A stretch of DNA of 64,000 bases, from positions 263,130,962-263,194,961 of the forward strand of contig OY986435.1 in the NCBI GenBank assembly GCA_963920525.1, written 5' to 3'. Under the pieces are notes generated by a model. It worked only from the letters and a program-made list of their open reading frames with translations, did not search any database and had not been told where the DNA came from. This DNA comes from Dichetophora obliterata. Lineage: Eukaryota > Arthropoda > Insecta > Diptera > Sciomyzidae. The stretch's first letter is position 1. Every line of letters begins with the position of its first letter. The translations under genes and the position numbers were made by a program. Of the stretch, positions 31,885-42,714 are shown piece by piece.

Positions 31885-32391
31885 TCAAGAGTTAACAATA
31901 AACAATTCATCAATTCTAAGAAAATCCAAATTCACAATCCATGATTTGATTGATTTGATTAAGATATGGTTAACCTCAATAATTCTAATATTATGTGGCA
32001 GGTTATTAAAAATTCGCGGCGCAACAGAGTCATAAAAGTGACAAAAAAGCATAATTGAGTGTCTAGGGATGTCTACTAAGTTATCGCTATTTATCCGAAG
32101 TCTGTAATGCGGGCAATTTCTAGTCACCAAGTGTTTGTCCTGTTTAACAAAAAACTTCATTACTTTATAGCAATATAAATGCTTAATCGGCATAATATTA
32201 AGTTCCTTAAAAAGAGGTAAGCTACTATGAGTACGATTTTTTCCACAAATTCTTCTAATGATTTGTTTTTGAGCTATAAGAATTGGCCTAATTTTGCTGG
32301 TGTGGGTGCCACCCCAACAAGTTAACCCATATTCCAATTTTGATTGGCAAATGCCATAATAAATTGCTTTTAGTAGTTTACGAGCGCACAA
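31885..32391 (-). pseudogene. C-terminal tail of a Jockey/CR1-like reverse transcriptase
   Basis: The translation reads CARKLLKAIYYGICQSKLEY, GLTCWGG, KIRPILIAQKQIIRRICGK, HSSLPLFKELNIMPIKHLYC and so on, the conserved tail that follows the RT domain in Jockey/CR1-like elements. It is open for about 170 codons without an ATG in the right place (it begins from an internal codon), with a stop a few codons upstream. Only the last third of the ORF is present, which is typical of 5'-truncated LINE copies. It is interrupted downstream by the RTE element and lies within the Transib element. Confidence 0.85.
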
Positions 32392-32552
32392 GGATGTTAT
32401 ATGTTTTTAAACAAGAATTTATTAGCTTATTACATTTAAAAGATGTTTAAAGACATGCTGTCTTGACATCTCTATTTTAAACTAATTATATGTAATATTA
32501 AGAGCAAACAGTGATTATTAATACCACACATAATCATACAATATGCTTAATT

Positions 32553-32990
32553 TTACACATTATCTGTAAAACTTATGTTTTCACTTTCCTTATGAAAAAG
32601 CTCTTTTGCTTCAATCAGATAGCTTTGTGCTGATTTTTTATTAAAACCAAGGCTTGAAAGTACTGGATCTGAATTGAGCAGAAGGACATTCATAAGATCT
32701 GAATTGCAAGCAGACCTTGAAAATGTTCTCGTGTTGTGAAGTGTGAAGAACCGAAATAGTTTGTGATTGGCCTCTTTCGCATCCTCGGATAACTGACCTA
32801 TAGGTACTATCGCTCTTTTAACTATATCCGCACTGTGCATTAATATTTTATGTACAGTAAGAGGCATGTAGTTACAATCATAAAGTTCAACGTATAATTT
32901 TACTGTTTCTAAACAATAATTTTTGAATTTTGTTATATTAATTTTAAAACCAGATGCTATGACGTGAAATACATTGAAATTTTTACGCAT
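32553..32990 (-). pseudogene. Transib/RAG1-like transposase, C-terminal fragment
   Basis: This 145-codon frame carries YMPLTVHKILMHSADIV (residues 41-57) with an H-x4-H pair (H47, H52). It continues with PIGQLSEDAKEANHKLFRFF (63-82) and NTRTFSRSACNSDLM. In RAG1 the matching region has the two zinc-binding histidines spaced H-x4-H, followed by the stretch holding the third catalytic acidic residue (Glu, in a SE..E..NK..R setting). E69 is the likely counterpart here. The two catalytic Asp residues would lie upstream and are not found, because the sequence right of 32990 is non-coding and then Helitron-like. It is therefore a remnant. The ORF's own stop sits close to the normal C-terminus. Confidence 0.75.
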
Positions 32991-33044
32991 TAATGTAAAA
33001 CAAAATAATTAATATATGTATATATTAAAATTTTTTATTTGTAA

Positions 33045-33630
33045 TCTATAGTAATAAAACTGATTTTCTGTTTGTTTGTTTGTTTGGCCTTTATACAAAT
33101 CTAAACGGCTCAACGGATTTTGCTCAAACTAGGTACACATATTAAGTTTATCCCAACTTAAAATGTTACATACTTAGTTTTTGCCACGCCCCCTCTGAAA
33201 TTTTTTAACTAACGGTCATTTTGTTATTATATAACTTTTTAGTATCGGAGATTTTTGTATATTTAATTTTAAAAATGTTTTCTTATTTTGACATCAAAAA
33301 TATTCACATATCTTCAAAATTGGAGAAATTTTCAGTACAACGACTTTTTCATAAGACATCGTTACCTAAGAATGAGAAAAAAACGACATGAAAATCAAAG
33401 TTTCGTCTTTCGATGCAAATATATCCGCTGTCCACTAATATATTTCATTCAATTTTTTTTGTTCAAAAGTTCAATAAAATCACTTCACAAAAATAGGTTG
33501 AACTGTACCGTTAAGTCAGTGTATATATGTTTTATGAGTATGCCAAAAAAGGTCCAAAATATTAACTTTTATATCAAAAAATTACTCAAAAATTGTTGTT
33601 GTTGTAAAAATGAAATCAATTAAAAACAGC
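33045..33630 (+). mobile_element. Helitron-like element, copy 1 (5' end)
   Basis: It begins TCTATAGTAATAAAAC, close to the conserved Helitron 5' terminus (TC, then TATA.TAATA). A GTTT microsatellite and CAACGGATTTTGCTCAAACT, a start common in insect non-autonomous Helitrons, follow. It matches the reverse complement of 60855-61439 and of 62804-63050 over several hundred bases (for example TACCGTTAAGTCAGTGTATA). The 3' hairpin and CTRR end are not identified, so the right boundary is where similarity stops. Confidence 0.65.
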
Positions 33631-35152
33631 AAATCTGACTACCTTTCATATGACATAGCATTTATTTGCAAAAATTCTTCCAGCTAAGCGCAAAAATTAT
33701 TTTACTGTTTTTGTCATCAAAACAACTAGGGTACCGATTTTTTCGCGAAATTTATTTTTTCCAAAATGTTGTTTTTATATTTTTTACAAAAAAGTCAAGT
33801 CTCAAAAATAATTTATGTGAAAAAATTACCCAAATATCTCTTTCCAATTGGCTAAAAATCTATTTTTTCATACCAGACTATTTAATAAAACTTAGTTTTG
33901 TTTTAGAATTCTCTATATAGTTTGAACATCCGCATTTATCTCTAAGAATGCAGTTGTGTGTCTAAAGTAATTACGATTATTTTGGATTTTATAAAATCTT
34001 CGTTATAGTGATCTTCTTATTTTTGCCTCCTCACCCCCGTCCCCCTCCTGTTAAATTTGTTTTGTTGGCTCTATTTTTTCTCACTATTGTGTCACCGTTG
34101 TCACTTAGTTCTTTATCAATGGTATTTTAAATGTTGTATATATATCACAATTTTATCGAAAAATGACTGTGAATAAGAATGCTGTTAAAGTTAATATTTT
34201 CATGTAATCAGTTTCAGCTATAAGGCGATATAATAAAACATATGCGCATCTGGTCAACACAATTATTTCATTAGTTTTGATATATGCGTTAAATTCACAA
34301 ATAGCGCCACATTTGTAAGATGTGTGGGTACAGACTATACTTACACCTTGCGGTGAAAAGCTGAATAACGTTTTTTCAAAAGTTTCTTCAAATTTAACCC
34401 CACACGTTTGGGATTACAGATAGGTGGCGCTATTTTATGCTTACAGAAGAATATCTGATGTTCTTAAACAGCTAGCAGATAAGTTTTGCGAAATATTTTG
34501 CGAAAATGCTATTGCTACCAAACTTTTAAAAAGTAAAATAATACAGTACTGTCAGTTTTTTCAGTCGCAGCGTCATCTAGCGTCATAAGCACTTAAAAAC
34601 ATAGAATTGGATCAATTTAAATGTCCAGCGCACTTGCATTATATATAGCTCAATCTGTGTGAGAAAAGCTATAAAAAACACGAGGAATACAATTTTGATA
34701 GTGAAATTCTCAGAAGGCGCTGTATGGCGCACGCTATTTTTTTAAAAACATTTTTTACTATCATTATTTGTAATCTAAGGTACTTTGATCCTGGACATTT
34801 TTTATTTTTCAAATTGTATAATTTTTTTAATTTTTATTCCTTATCGCAATAACGGGATAGCAAAAAACTTACCTTTAAACAAAATACCTGCTTTGAAAGT
34901 TAAGAGTATACCCTTTCATAAAATATAAAGATCTCTTCAATCAAGCAGTTTCACAAAATTTTATAGGACTTTAAGAAAAAGACTATATTTTTTTTTATAT
35001 TACAAAAAGTCAGCTTTGAGGCTTTACAAAAACAAAAGTACACACTTAAAAATAAAAAAACTGCCGAATGCAAATAGCCCAAATATATTTCTATCAAAAT
35101 GTATCAAAATATTATAATAATTTGCAAGTTGCACTTTATTCTTTGTGTCCAA
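33631..35152. other. Right part of the Transib-type element, no ORF recognised
   Basis: A small inverted repeat (AAATAGCGCCAC near 34300 and GGTGGCGCTATTTT near 34425) may be a further MITE. No transposase coding is recognised. Confidence 0.45.
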
Positions 35153-35165
35153 TCGCCCCACCGTG
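35138..35165 (-). other. Right Transib terminus, RSS-like (7-12-9)
   Basis: Read inward from 35165: CACGGTG, 12 bases, then ACAAAGAAT. The heptamer is identical to the left end and the nonamer-like block sits at the same distance. Confidence 0.5.
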
Positions 35166-35170
35166 CATCG

Positions 35171-36198
35171 TGCCCAAAATATTTTCATATATAATTTTAT
35201 TTTTTGACAAGAAATACATATCAATAATTTTTATACAAAAGCAAATATTCTTATTTGTTTAGTTAAGTAAATAATGTGAGATCTTCTTTGCCTAAAATGT
35301 TAAAATTAAATCGATTTCGCTAAAAATTTTTCTGATTTTAGTTAGAAAAAATGTTGGAGTTTCAGGGCTGCCAATATCAGACCCTGGCTTAAGGGTAAAA
35401 AAAATAAAAAAACCCTGAAAACCAGCAAATTTTTCACCACTGCCCGTGGAGCTAAATTTGCGCTGTACCGTCTAAAAATTTTTATTATTTAGACATCAGT
35501 TAAAATTTACTTTATCAGAATGAGATTTTATTTTTGGTTAAATTTGTGATTTTAATAAAAAAATGTAGACTTCGATTTTTTATATTATAATATTTTTTAT
35601 ATTTTTTAAATTTTTTTTTGAGATGAAAATGCCAAAAACTGGCGCTTTCAGAATTAAAAAAAATCAAGTTTGAAACATTAACTTTAGAGTCCGAATTTTG
35701 GTTTTTTTTAACAAAAAAAAAAAAAAAAAAAATAAAGCTCAAAACTATCCTGGTCTAGAATTTTTATGAAATCGATTGTTTTTTGATATTCCAAAAGTAT
35801 AGTCTTTCGAGAAAATACTATTAAATTTATGTAAGGATACTGACGTTGTTGAGGTATTGAGCCAGTTTTTGCTCTACATTCATTCTCTTTATACTCATTT
35901 ATCTCGAAGCTACTTTTTTTCGGCATAGTGTTGTAAAAAAAAAATCAAAAACATCTGGAACTAGAATCAAAGTTTTATTTCAAAGACAAAAAGTCGTAAT
36001 TTTACACTTAATAACCGTTAAAAACACAATTTAATTTCTAAATTCTAAATATAGGATTGAACTTTCGTTTCTTATTTTAAACTTAATTTAAACACTAAAT
36101 AAACATTTAATAAAAACTCATGTGTATTCTTCTTCTTATAAAAGGTGAAAACCACTTTAAAAATTTTCGTTAGCAAGCGTGCCTAAACGTTAACAATT
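35171..36198. other. AT-rich non-coding stretch
   Basis: Long A and T runs (for example 35708-35731) and no gene or clear repeat. Confidence 0.45.
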
Positions 36199-36412
36199 CT
36201 ATTCGTGAGCACTGGTGAGTCAAAAAATGTCATCGTGGTCGTGCGTGATCGTCAGTCAAAAATAATTTGAATAGTGAGAATTCGGGATTAGGAGAAAACA
36301 CATAGTGAGCGTGCGTGATCGTGAGTCAAAGCAATTATTTTAACCGTGAGCTTGCGTGATTAAAAAGGAACACATCGTGAGCGTGCGTGATCGTGCGTCA
36401 ACATTACTCACG
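36199..36412 (+). repeat. Degenerate minisatellite of GTGAGCGTGCGTGATCGTGA units
   Basis: The word CGTGCGTGATCGT with TGAGTCAA recurs five or so times at irregular spacing (about 36235, 36311, 36345, 36380). It is GC-rich compared with its surroundings. It contains repeated TGAGTCA-like (AP-1/bZIP-type) words, but a regulatory role is only a guess. Confidence 0.6.
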
Positions 36413-36749
36413 TGCCCATCTGTAGTTTGTGCAAAATCAATTTCAGATGAGAATATTTTCTTGTTTTATACTTTTTACAGTGTGATTTTTACCGTAGTCG
36501 GGATTTTGTTTTATTAACTTAATTTTTACGGATAAATATAAACAAATAAATTATTATAACAAAAAAGAAAATAAGTATTTAAATGCTGATTCGATATGGT
36601 TGAAATACTAGTATTTTCTTTTTATTAAATGAAAGAACGATATGGCAACTATCTTTAAGATTAATATTGATCGAACGGAATGTTAAAAAAAGTCGGCACT
36701 TAAGAGTATCCAGTCGCCCAAAATACCTTACTTTCCCCCCTATCAACAT

Positions 36750-36951
36750 GGTCTCGGTACGCCACTGCAAACATGACACATAATTTATTCATAAGCACAC
36801 TAATATTATCATCTACCGAGTTATAAAACCAGCAGTTAATCCAATTCGTATAAGCCAAGTCATAGGATAGCGATGACAAATCTATTGCCTTGAAGTCACG
36901 ATAAGAGAATCTAGACTGAGGGCTTCTACAAAGACTAATATTACTTTTCAA
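36750..36951 (-). pseudogene. LINE fragment (region between endonuclease and RT)
   Basis: Read leftward from 36951, SRFSYRDFKAIDLSSLSYDL, TNWINCWFYNSVDDNISVLM resembles the linker between endonuclease and RT in Jockey/CR1-like elements (a YRDF... L..DL...DW......D....V..LN pattern). The match decays near 36775. The hAT-like element inserted just upstream (36964). This is a small, inactive piece. Confidence 0.55.
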
Positions 36952-36989
36952 ACCATATGTTATCAGGCCCGTAGAGAACTAAGTTCGGG

Positions 36990-38912
36990 CCCGGGGCGAT
37001 ACAACATACGGGCCCCCTGAACAATTTTTTAACACAAAAAAAATACAACTAGAAAGGTATAAAAAAGAGTAAGCTATTGCGAGATCGCCAAATTTATTAT
37101 TTATAGTTCATAGTGATCCTGAAGTCATGCACCATGACAATTTAAAGATATCCTACTGTCTATGCTGTTTGCATTAAATGCTTTTAGCTAACGATAACTG
37201 AAATTGTTATGCAAATTTTTTTTCTTTTTTAAAATTATTTTTATTCCTTGTAAGCTTCTGAATTTTAAGAGCTTTAAAAAACTACTGATTTTTGCACAAA
37301 TTTAAAATATATATATTTTTGGTGAAATTTTCGATGAAAATTTGAAAGTGAAAGTGTCAATTCGGCACATAAACACCTTTTGAGAGAAATTTTGTTTGTA
37401 TTTACATCTATTGTAATTTTTTTACACATATATAAAATAAACAAAATATTTACACTTGGTTTTTACTCTGAAGAGAATTTAAACAAACATGAAAACGATA
37501 TAAGGATTTCTTTTTAAAAATAGTGTTAAACTAGCTCTTACATCATTTGAAGATAAATTATCATCATTAACAAATTTTTCTGATTATATACATAAATATC
37601 TTCATTACTTTCAAAGGAATCCCAGCAAAGTTTTTACGATCAGAATTATTCAAGGATTTTTTAAAAAGTTTATAACATTCAGAATATTATTAGACATCTT
37701 CAAAGAAGAAAAAAACCTAACTTGTATTATTTCACAATTAAATTAATGTCGATATTTTTGTATTAAGTATAAACATATAAAAAACTTACCTCTGAATAAA
37801 AGAACGATGGTTTTGAAACGAATTTGTTTAATTTTTCGACAATTTCCTTGTCAGCACAGCGCGAATAGTTAGTATAAATCTACCCGATTTTTGATTGAAA
37901 TTACCCGATTTTTCAAATATCTCAACACTACGATTTCTCTTTATTCAATGTTAAATCTGTGTTTTCTTGCATGTTCTTATATTCTCTCGCATTATTACAT
38001 ACCCAGCAGAAATTCAGTCCTAAATGAAATTTAAGGCCAGTAATACATGAAAATTTTATTGAAAATCTAAATTTTTAAACATCGATAAACTACTTCAGAA
38101 ACAACTTAAAAGTATGCTGTTAAGATTTTAAAATTAAAATCGAAGCCGTTTGAAATTTGAACGTTTTGAAAGTTTGAAAGTTGCAGCCGGCTTCCATCAA
38201 GCGCAAAATATTGAACGCGTTTTTCTCAAAACAGCATTTTTATAAATAACTTAAAAAATGACCACCAATTTTTTACACTTTACAATATTTACAGATTTAC
38301 AATTTTTTTAAGTGGATCCGTGGCAGATGGTTGTAAATTACCAATTTACATTATTATAATGTTGTTTGGATCTTATAAATATTTTATATTTTTTTCCTTA
38401 TCTGTGAAATCCCTAACTAATCCGTAAGATACAGAGGATTTATATGTATAAAGGAATTATATGTTTAAATTTTACGTCATATCTTTTAATGAAAAATGTA
38501 CTCTTACGTTTTCAATGTTTAATTCAATAAGAATAACTGTCTGCCGAAAAATAGACAATTTTCACAAATGTTTTTCGATAAAGTAAAAAATATAGGTACT
38601 CAAATCTTTTCGGGTAAATTTAATATTTTCCGGTTATGTATGAGTGTGATTATAAAATAGACCAATTTTAATAAAATTAATTAAAAAATAACAAAATGGC
38701 GGCGTTTGAAAATTTTTTTATCATTTGTACTGAAAATGTTCGTTACTTTTTTGTTGATAAAAAATCGACTATGCAGTGTATCGGTAGGATTATGATCCAT
38801 TCCATGGATAATTAAATCACTCGTATTTAAAAAAAAAACATCAAAAATCGTTAAAAATTGACTATGTTATGATAGTCGCCAGCTCAAACCTCGGTACTTT
38901 TCCAGAAAACGT
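36990..38912. other. Left interior of the hAT-type element
   Basis: AT-rich with no ORF of protein-like composition; no hAT dimerisation or DDE motif was recognised. Confidence 0.4.
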
Positions 38913-39766
38913 CCCAGCAAACCAAAGTTTCCGAATTTGTCCGAATTCCGATTAGTTCGTATCTATTTCGAGAATTCTTAACGAATTCGTTACTATTTCG
39001 CAACAGTAATTTCGGAACATTTCCGAATAATTCGAAAGAGTTCCGAGCTCAAATTTTCAAATTTAATTTGTGAGGTGTTTTAAATATTTCAAGTTGAAAA
39101 AAATTGGTAGGCCATGAGCCTAGCGGCATTTTAAATAACTTTCCATTTGTAAAATAATTTCGTTTGAACAACTTTTTCCTTACAACAGATGCTTCTAATT
39201 TTCATTTTTACAGGTGCAAATACAAACGATAAGTCAATTTCACATTTATATATGTTCCATAATAGTAGTTGCAAAGGGTCTGTAATTTTTGGCATGTCAT
39301 TTGTACGAAACATATAGTCTGGGGCATCTTAAGCGGATTGATTAACTTAATTTTGATTCAAAATTGTTATTTAATTTTGTATTACATGCGGTACAAAAAT
39401 CATTAAGAGATCGTTGCGAATTTGATGCTTCATTTCGTTACGAATTCTGTGCTACTATTCGTTAAGAAATTGTTATGAATTTGTTACGAATTCGTTACGA
39501 AAACGATAATTCAATTGTTTACGAATTTGTTACGAAATCGATACGTCAATTTTTTACGAATTTGTTACGAATTCGTTACGAATACGATACTCCAATTCTT
39601 TACGAATTTGTTACAAAAACTCCTTCTGAATTCGTTACGAATTCGTGTCAACCCCTCCATACAATTTTTGTTACGAAATCAGAACGAATTTGGATGCCGA
39701 ACTCGGAATAATTTCGAAAAATTCGTAACACATTCGTTACGAATTCGGAAACTTTGGTTTGCTGGG
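38913..39766. mobile_element. Inverted-repeat element with CCCAGCAAACC ends and a TTCGTTACGAA array
   Basis: CCCAGCAAACCAAAGTTTCC at 38913 is mirrored by GGAAACTTTGGTTTGCTGGG ending at 39766 (perfect over 20 bases). Much of the interior (about 38950-39050 and 39410-39740) is a dense array of palindromic words of the type TTCGTTACGAATTCGTTACG. Open frames across it (about 39475-39787) only reflect the array and are not genes. GT abuts both ends, too short to be diagnostic. Confidence 0.75.
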
Positions 39767-40128
39767 GTGTTTAAAGATTTACAGTAGTATTGCTCGCTGT
39801 CTGCTTTGACACGTTCTGCTCAGAACCTTTGAACAACTACTTATCGCGATTTGCGCTTTTAGTATCATATTTTGCACAGTTCTAGCTATTGAAAAATGAA
39901 AAAAAAAATAGATTTTTACGACCCAACTAAGCAGACTGTACCCTTAAAACACACATTTTCATGCTCTTCGCAACATATTGCAAAGAGACATTTTACAATA
40001 TTTTTTATGTATAAGAACTACGAATTCATATTTGTCAAATTTTAACAATTTGATATGAATTATTTATGAAAGTTGATATTTTATAATAGTTTATAATAAT
40101 GATAATGATTTCAACTATCAAACATTTA

Positions 40129-40256
40129 GAATTTGTATTTAAATTATAGAAAATCAACATAATAAATAACAAAGTCATAAAGAAAACTTTAAGAATTTGT
40201 ATTTAAATCATAGAAAATCAACATAATAAATAACAAGGACATATAGAAAACTTTAA
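40129..40256 (+). repeat. Tandem duplication of ~64 bp
   Basis: GAATTTGTATTTAAAT.ATAG, AAAATCAACATAATAAATAA and the following GAAAACTTTAA appear twice in a row with few differences. It probably arose by a replication slip. Confidence 0.8.
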
Positions 40257-40536
40257 GTTTATAATAAACTTTATAAGAGTTCTCAGTACTTTTTACGATC
40301 TGATCCAATAGGAAATAAAAACATGTTTCTGAAGCATGCAAACTAAAACTCGAGCAGAGGACGGGGTTCAAGTACAAAAAAAAAATCAACAAGAAGAAAA
40401 CAGGTAAACATAAGCTGCCATAACATAGGATTTTTATTTTGTAATTCATTATCCACTTCATTCTCCATATTTTGACAAATCAGCTTATTATAAGAACCTC
40501 TCATAGATAACATAACATTGCATAACAGTACAATTA

Positions 40537-41747
40537 GGGTATTTACAAGATGTGATATCATGTCATAATGTCATATTGTCCTAAGATTTTACATTAGTTT
40601 AAACATTTTAATGTTGTCTTCCATGTAAAAAAAGTACTAATATATTACAACTCTGAAAGCTATGTTTATTGAAGTGTCGTTATCAAACAGCTGTTTCTTA
40701 TTTGCATTTATTTATCTAATAAATGTTTTGTTGTAAAATTTTAGGACAATATGACATGATAACACACCTTGTGACAGGCCTGTAGCCAGGGGGCATTGCC
40801 CGCCCCCACCCCCCCAATACAACCGTTTTCCCCCCTGGCCAAATCAGACAATGAAAAACTTTAAATGAATAATTAATATGAATTTTGTTGATATATTTGT
40901 TTAGTGCTTTAAAATTAGTTTAGTTTAAAATAACAAAAAATATACACATTCACCTTATTCATGACTTGAATATGTATATGAAATTTGTTTAACAAAACAT
41001 TTCAGACAAAATGTTATAATTTTTTAAATTTCTACTGGATCGCCAACCTTTGCTACCAAAACATAAGATTTGAATTTAAATAATTTTTTAAGCCGCATCC
41101 ATAGGAACTTTCTAGAAATGAAAAGCACGTTGTGCACCAATTTGATGTAGGAAAAAAAAGAATATATAATTCATTGAAATTTTTTTAATTTTAAAATTTT
41201 TTTTATGCATGATGAATGTTTTTTGTTAATTTAAAAATAAAAATACTGCAAATCTTAATTTTAGCAAACATTTAAAGAAGCAAAAGATTTAAATCAAAAC
41301 ATGCATGTTTGTTCTTAATATATAAATCTGAATAAAAAATTTGCATCAATTTGGTGCAAACGACGAATGCGGGTTAATTCAATTTGTTTACTTGTTTTAC
41401 TTAAAAAAATGTCTTATACATATGTTAGCCCATATCGCTACTCTTTCTTATATTCCTAGCCACATTAAATAAATCTTGTATTTTTACCTTCATTTTATTA
41501 CAAAGTCATGAATTAATTTTATATTATTTTTTATGTATTAATCTTATATATAAAAAGATCTACATATCCATGTATATATTATAAAATTAATAGTTTTTTA
41601 ATAAATATGTGTAATGTATTCATTTCACACGTTAAAAAAGTGTTTTTTTTTAATTTAAATGAAAAAACAAAAAAATTGCCACCCCAAGATTAATGCCTGC
41701 CCCCTCTGTCTTCTTGGTCTGGCTACAGGCCTGCCTTGTGAATACCC
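40537..41747. mobile_element. TA-flanked MITE split by a hAT-type insertion
   Basis: The left end GGGTATTTACAAGATGTG and the right end (inward GGGTATTCACAAGGTGTG once the inserted element is removed) are inverted. Both continue with TATCATGTCATA and ATATTGTCCTAA. TA flanks both sides (40535-40536, 41748-41749). Without the 959-bp insertion and one copy of its duplication the element is about 240 bp. Confidence 0.75.
40775..41733. mobile_element. hAT-type element, 959 bp, nested
   Basis: The ends are CAGGCCTGTAGCCAG and its exact mirror (CTGGCTACAGGCCTG), and CCTTGTGA is duplicated on both sides (40767-40774, 41734-41741). An 8-bp TSD plus CAGGSSTGTAGCCAG ends is typical of hAT. The interior is AT-rich and non-coding with short C-rich tracts near the ends. 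It disrupts the 40.5 kb MITE. Confidence 0.82.
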
Positions 41748-42175
41748 TAAATGTTTGTTTAGATATACGCTGAGAAACGACAATCCATTTTTATATGTTG
41801 TATAATATTAGACAAATTTTCTACTGGGTATTTCTACCGACGAGTGAAAGCACTCATATACAATGCTGCAGCGATATTTTTATAAAAGGTATCCATGCAA
41901 GTCAAAAAAGTATCTTAAAGTATTCAACTTAGAACAAAGGTATCAAATTATTAAATTTAAAAGTTCCCCAGCCACGAAAAAGTTTCAATATAAATTTGGA
42001 TAATGTAAGAAATTTAAAAACAAAAATACTTTTCGTGCAAATAAAAAACACTTCACTTCCTCATCAAAAAAACAGCTTTTTGTAACTTTACTTACCAGTC
42101 ACTCCGGGCCCCCTTAAGACTCCGGGCCCGGGGGGAAACACTCCGTTTCCCCCTCTCGACGGCCCTGTATGTTAT

Positions 42176-42709
42176 TATAGATATATTTTAAGATTGAAAT
42201 GAACAAATAAAAAAAATACACTGGACTTATCAAAAACTGTCAACAGGCTTATCTGCACATTAGGGTGGTCCTTATTTTAGAAATTGTTGTGTACCCATTT
42301 TTTTGTTCCTTTGCGTCTAAAAATCATTCTCTAGTGGTTTTTTACAACAACAATAACACATGTCGCTCGGAGCTTGAAGTTTACACTGAGGCAATGCAAC
42401 TGAATGAGCATTATACAATAGTTTTCTTACCCCTAACCAGCAAAATTTCCCGAAAATATTTTTGTATTCAAGCTTCATTGATTACCTCTCAAACGTCAGC
42501 TCAAATTTAAGATTTGGTTAAGAAGTACTTGAGATATAAATTTAAGAAAAACTAGATTTTCGACATTTTTGCCCATTTTTGACAATTTTATGCACTTTGT
42601 AACTCCGCCAAAAATCACGTCAAACTTTTTCCTCCAAATTAAGTTTTTTTTTTCCGTCAGTGATGCTCCATGCAAAATTTCACCCAAATCGGAAATGGTC
42701 ATTTCGTAA
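42176..42709. other. Non-coding spacer
   Basis: It contains a TTAGGGTGGTCC word at about 42261, resembling the TA-GGGTGG ends of foldback elements, but no matching right end was found. An open frame at 42265-42510 lacks a domain. Confidence 0.4.
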
Positions 42710-42714
42710 CGCCG

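Larger units (their letters stand above)
28205..35165 (-). mobile_element. Transib-type transposon, 6961 bp, with nested insertions
   Basis: The element is bounded by 13-bp perfect inverted ends CACGGTGGGGCGA (28205-28217 and, reversed, 35153-35165). Each end lies next to the 5-bp direct repeat CATCG (28200-28204, 35166-35170). Transib transposons make 5-bp GC-biased duplications and start with a CACARTG-like heptamer. A fragment of a RAG1-like transposase on the minus strand (32553-32990) lies inside, which independently points to Transib. Later insertions inside are a LINE relic, an RTE element and a Helitron-like end; these explain the length, since Transib elements are normally 3-4 kb. 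The N-terminal two thirds of the transposase are missing. Confidence 0.75.
36964..42167. mobile_element. hAT-type transposon, 5.2 kb, non-coding, with nested insertions
   Basis: The ends read CAGGCCCGTAGAGA at 36964 and, from the right, CAGGGCCGTCGAGAGG at 42167. An exact 8-bp duplication TATGTTAT lies at 36956-36963 and 42168-42175, which is the hAT signature, as are CAGGG-type ends. GGGCCCGG lies close to both ends. No transposase is recognised, so this copy is non-autonomous or decayed. It contains the elements at 38913-39766 and 40537-41747. Confidence 0.8.

Noticed and set aside
39475..39787. Two overlapping frames with repeated FVTK/LLRIRYE
   Set aside because: They are produced by the TTCGTTACGAA array and are not a gene.
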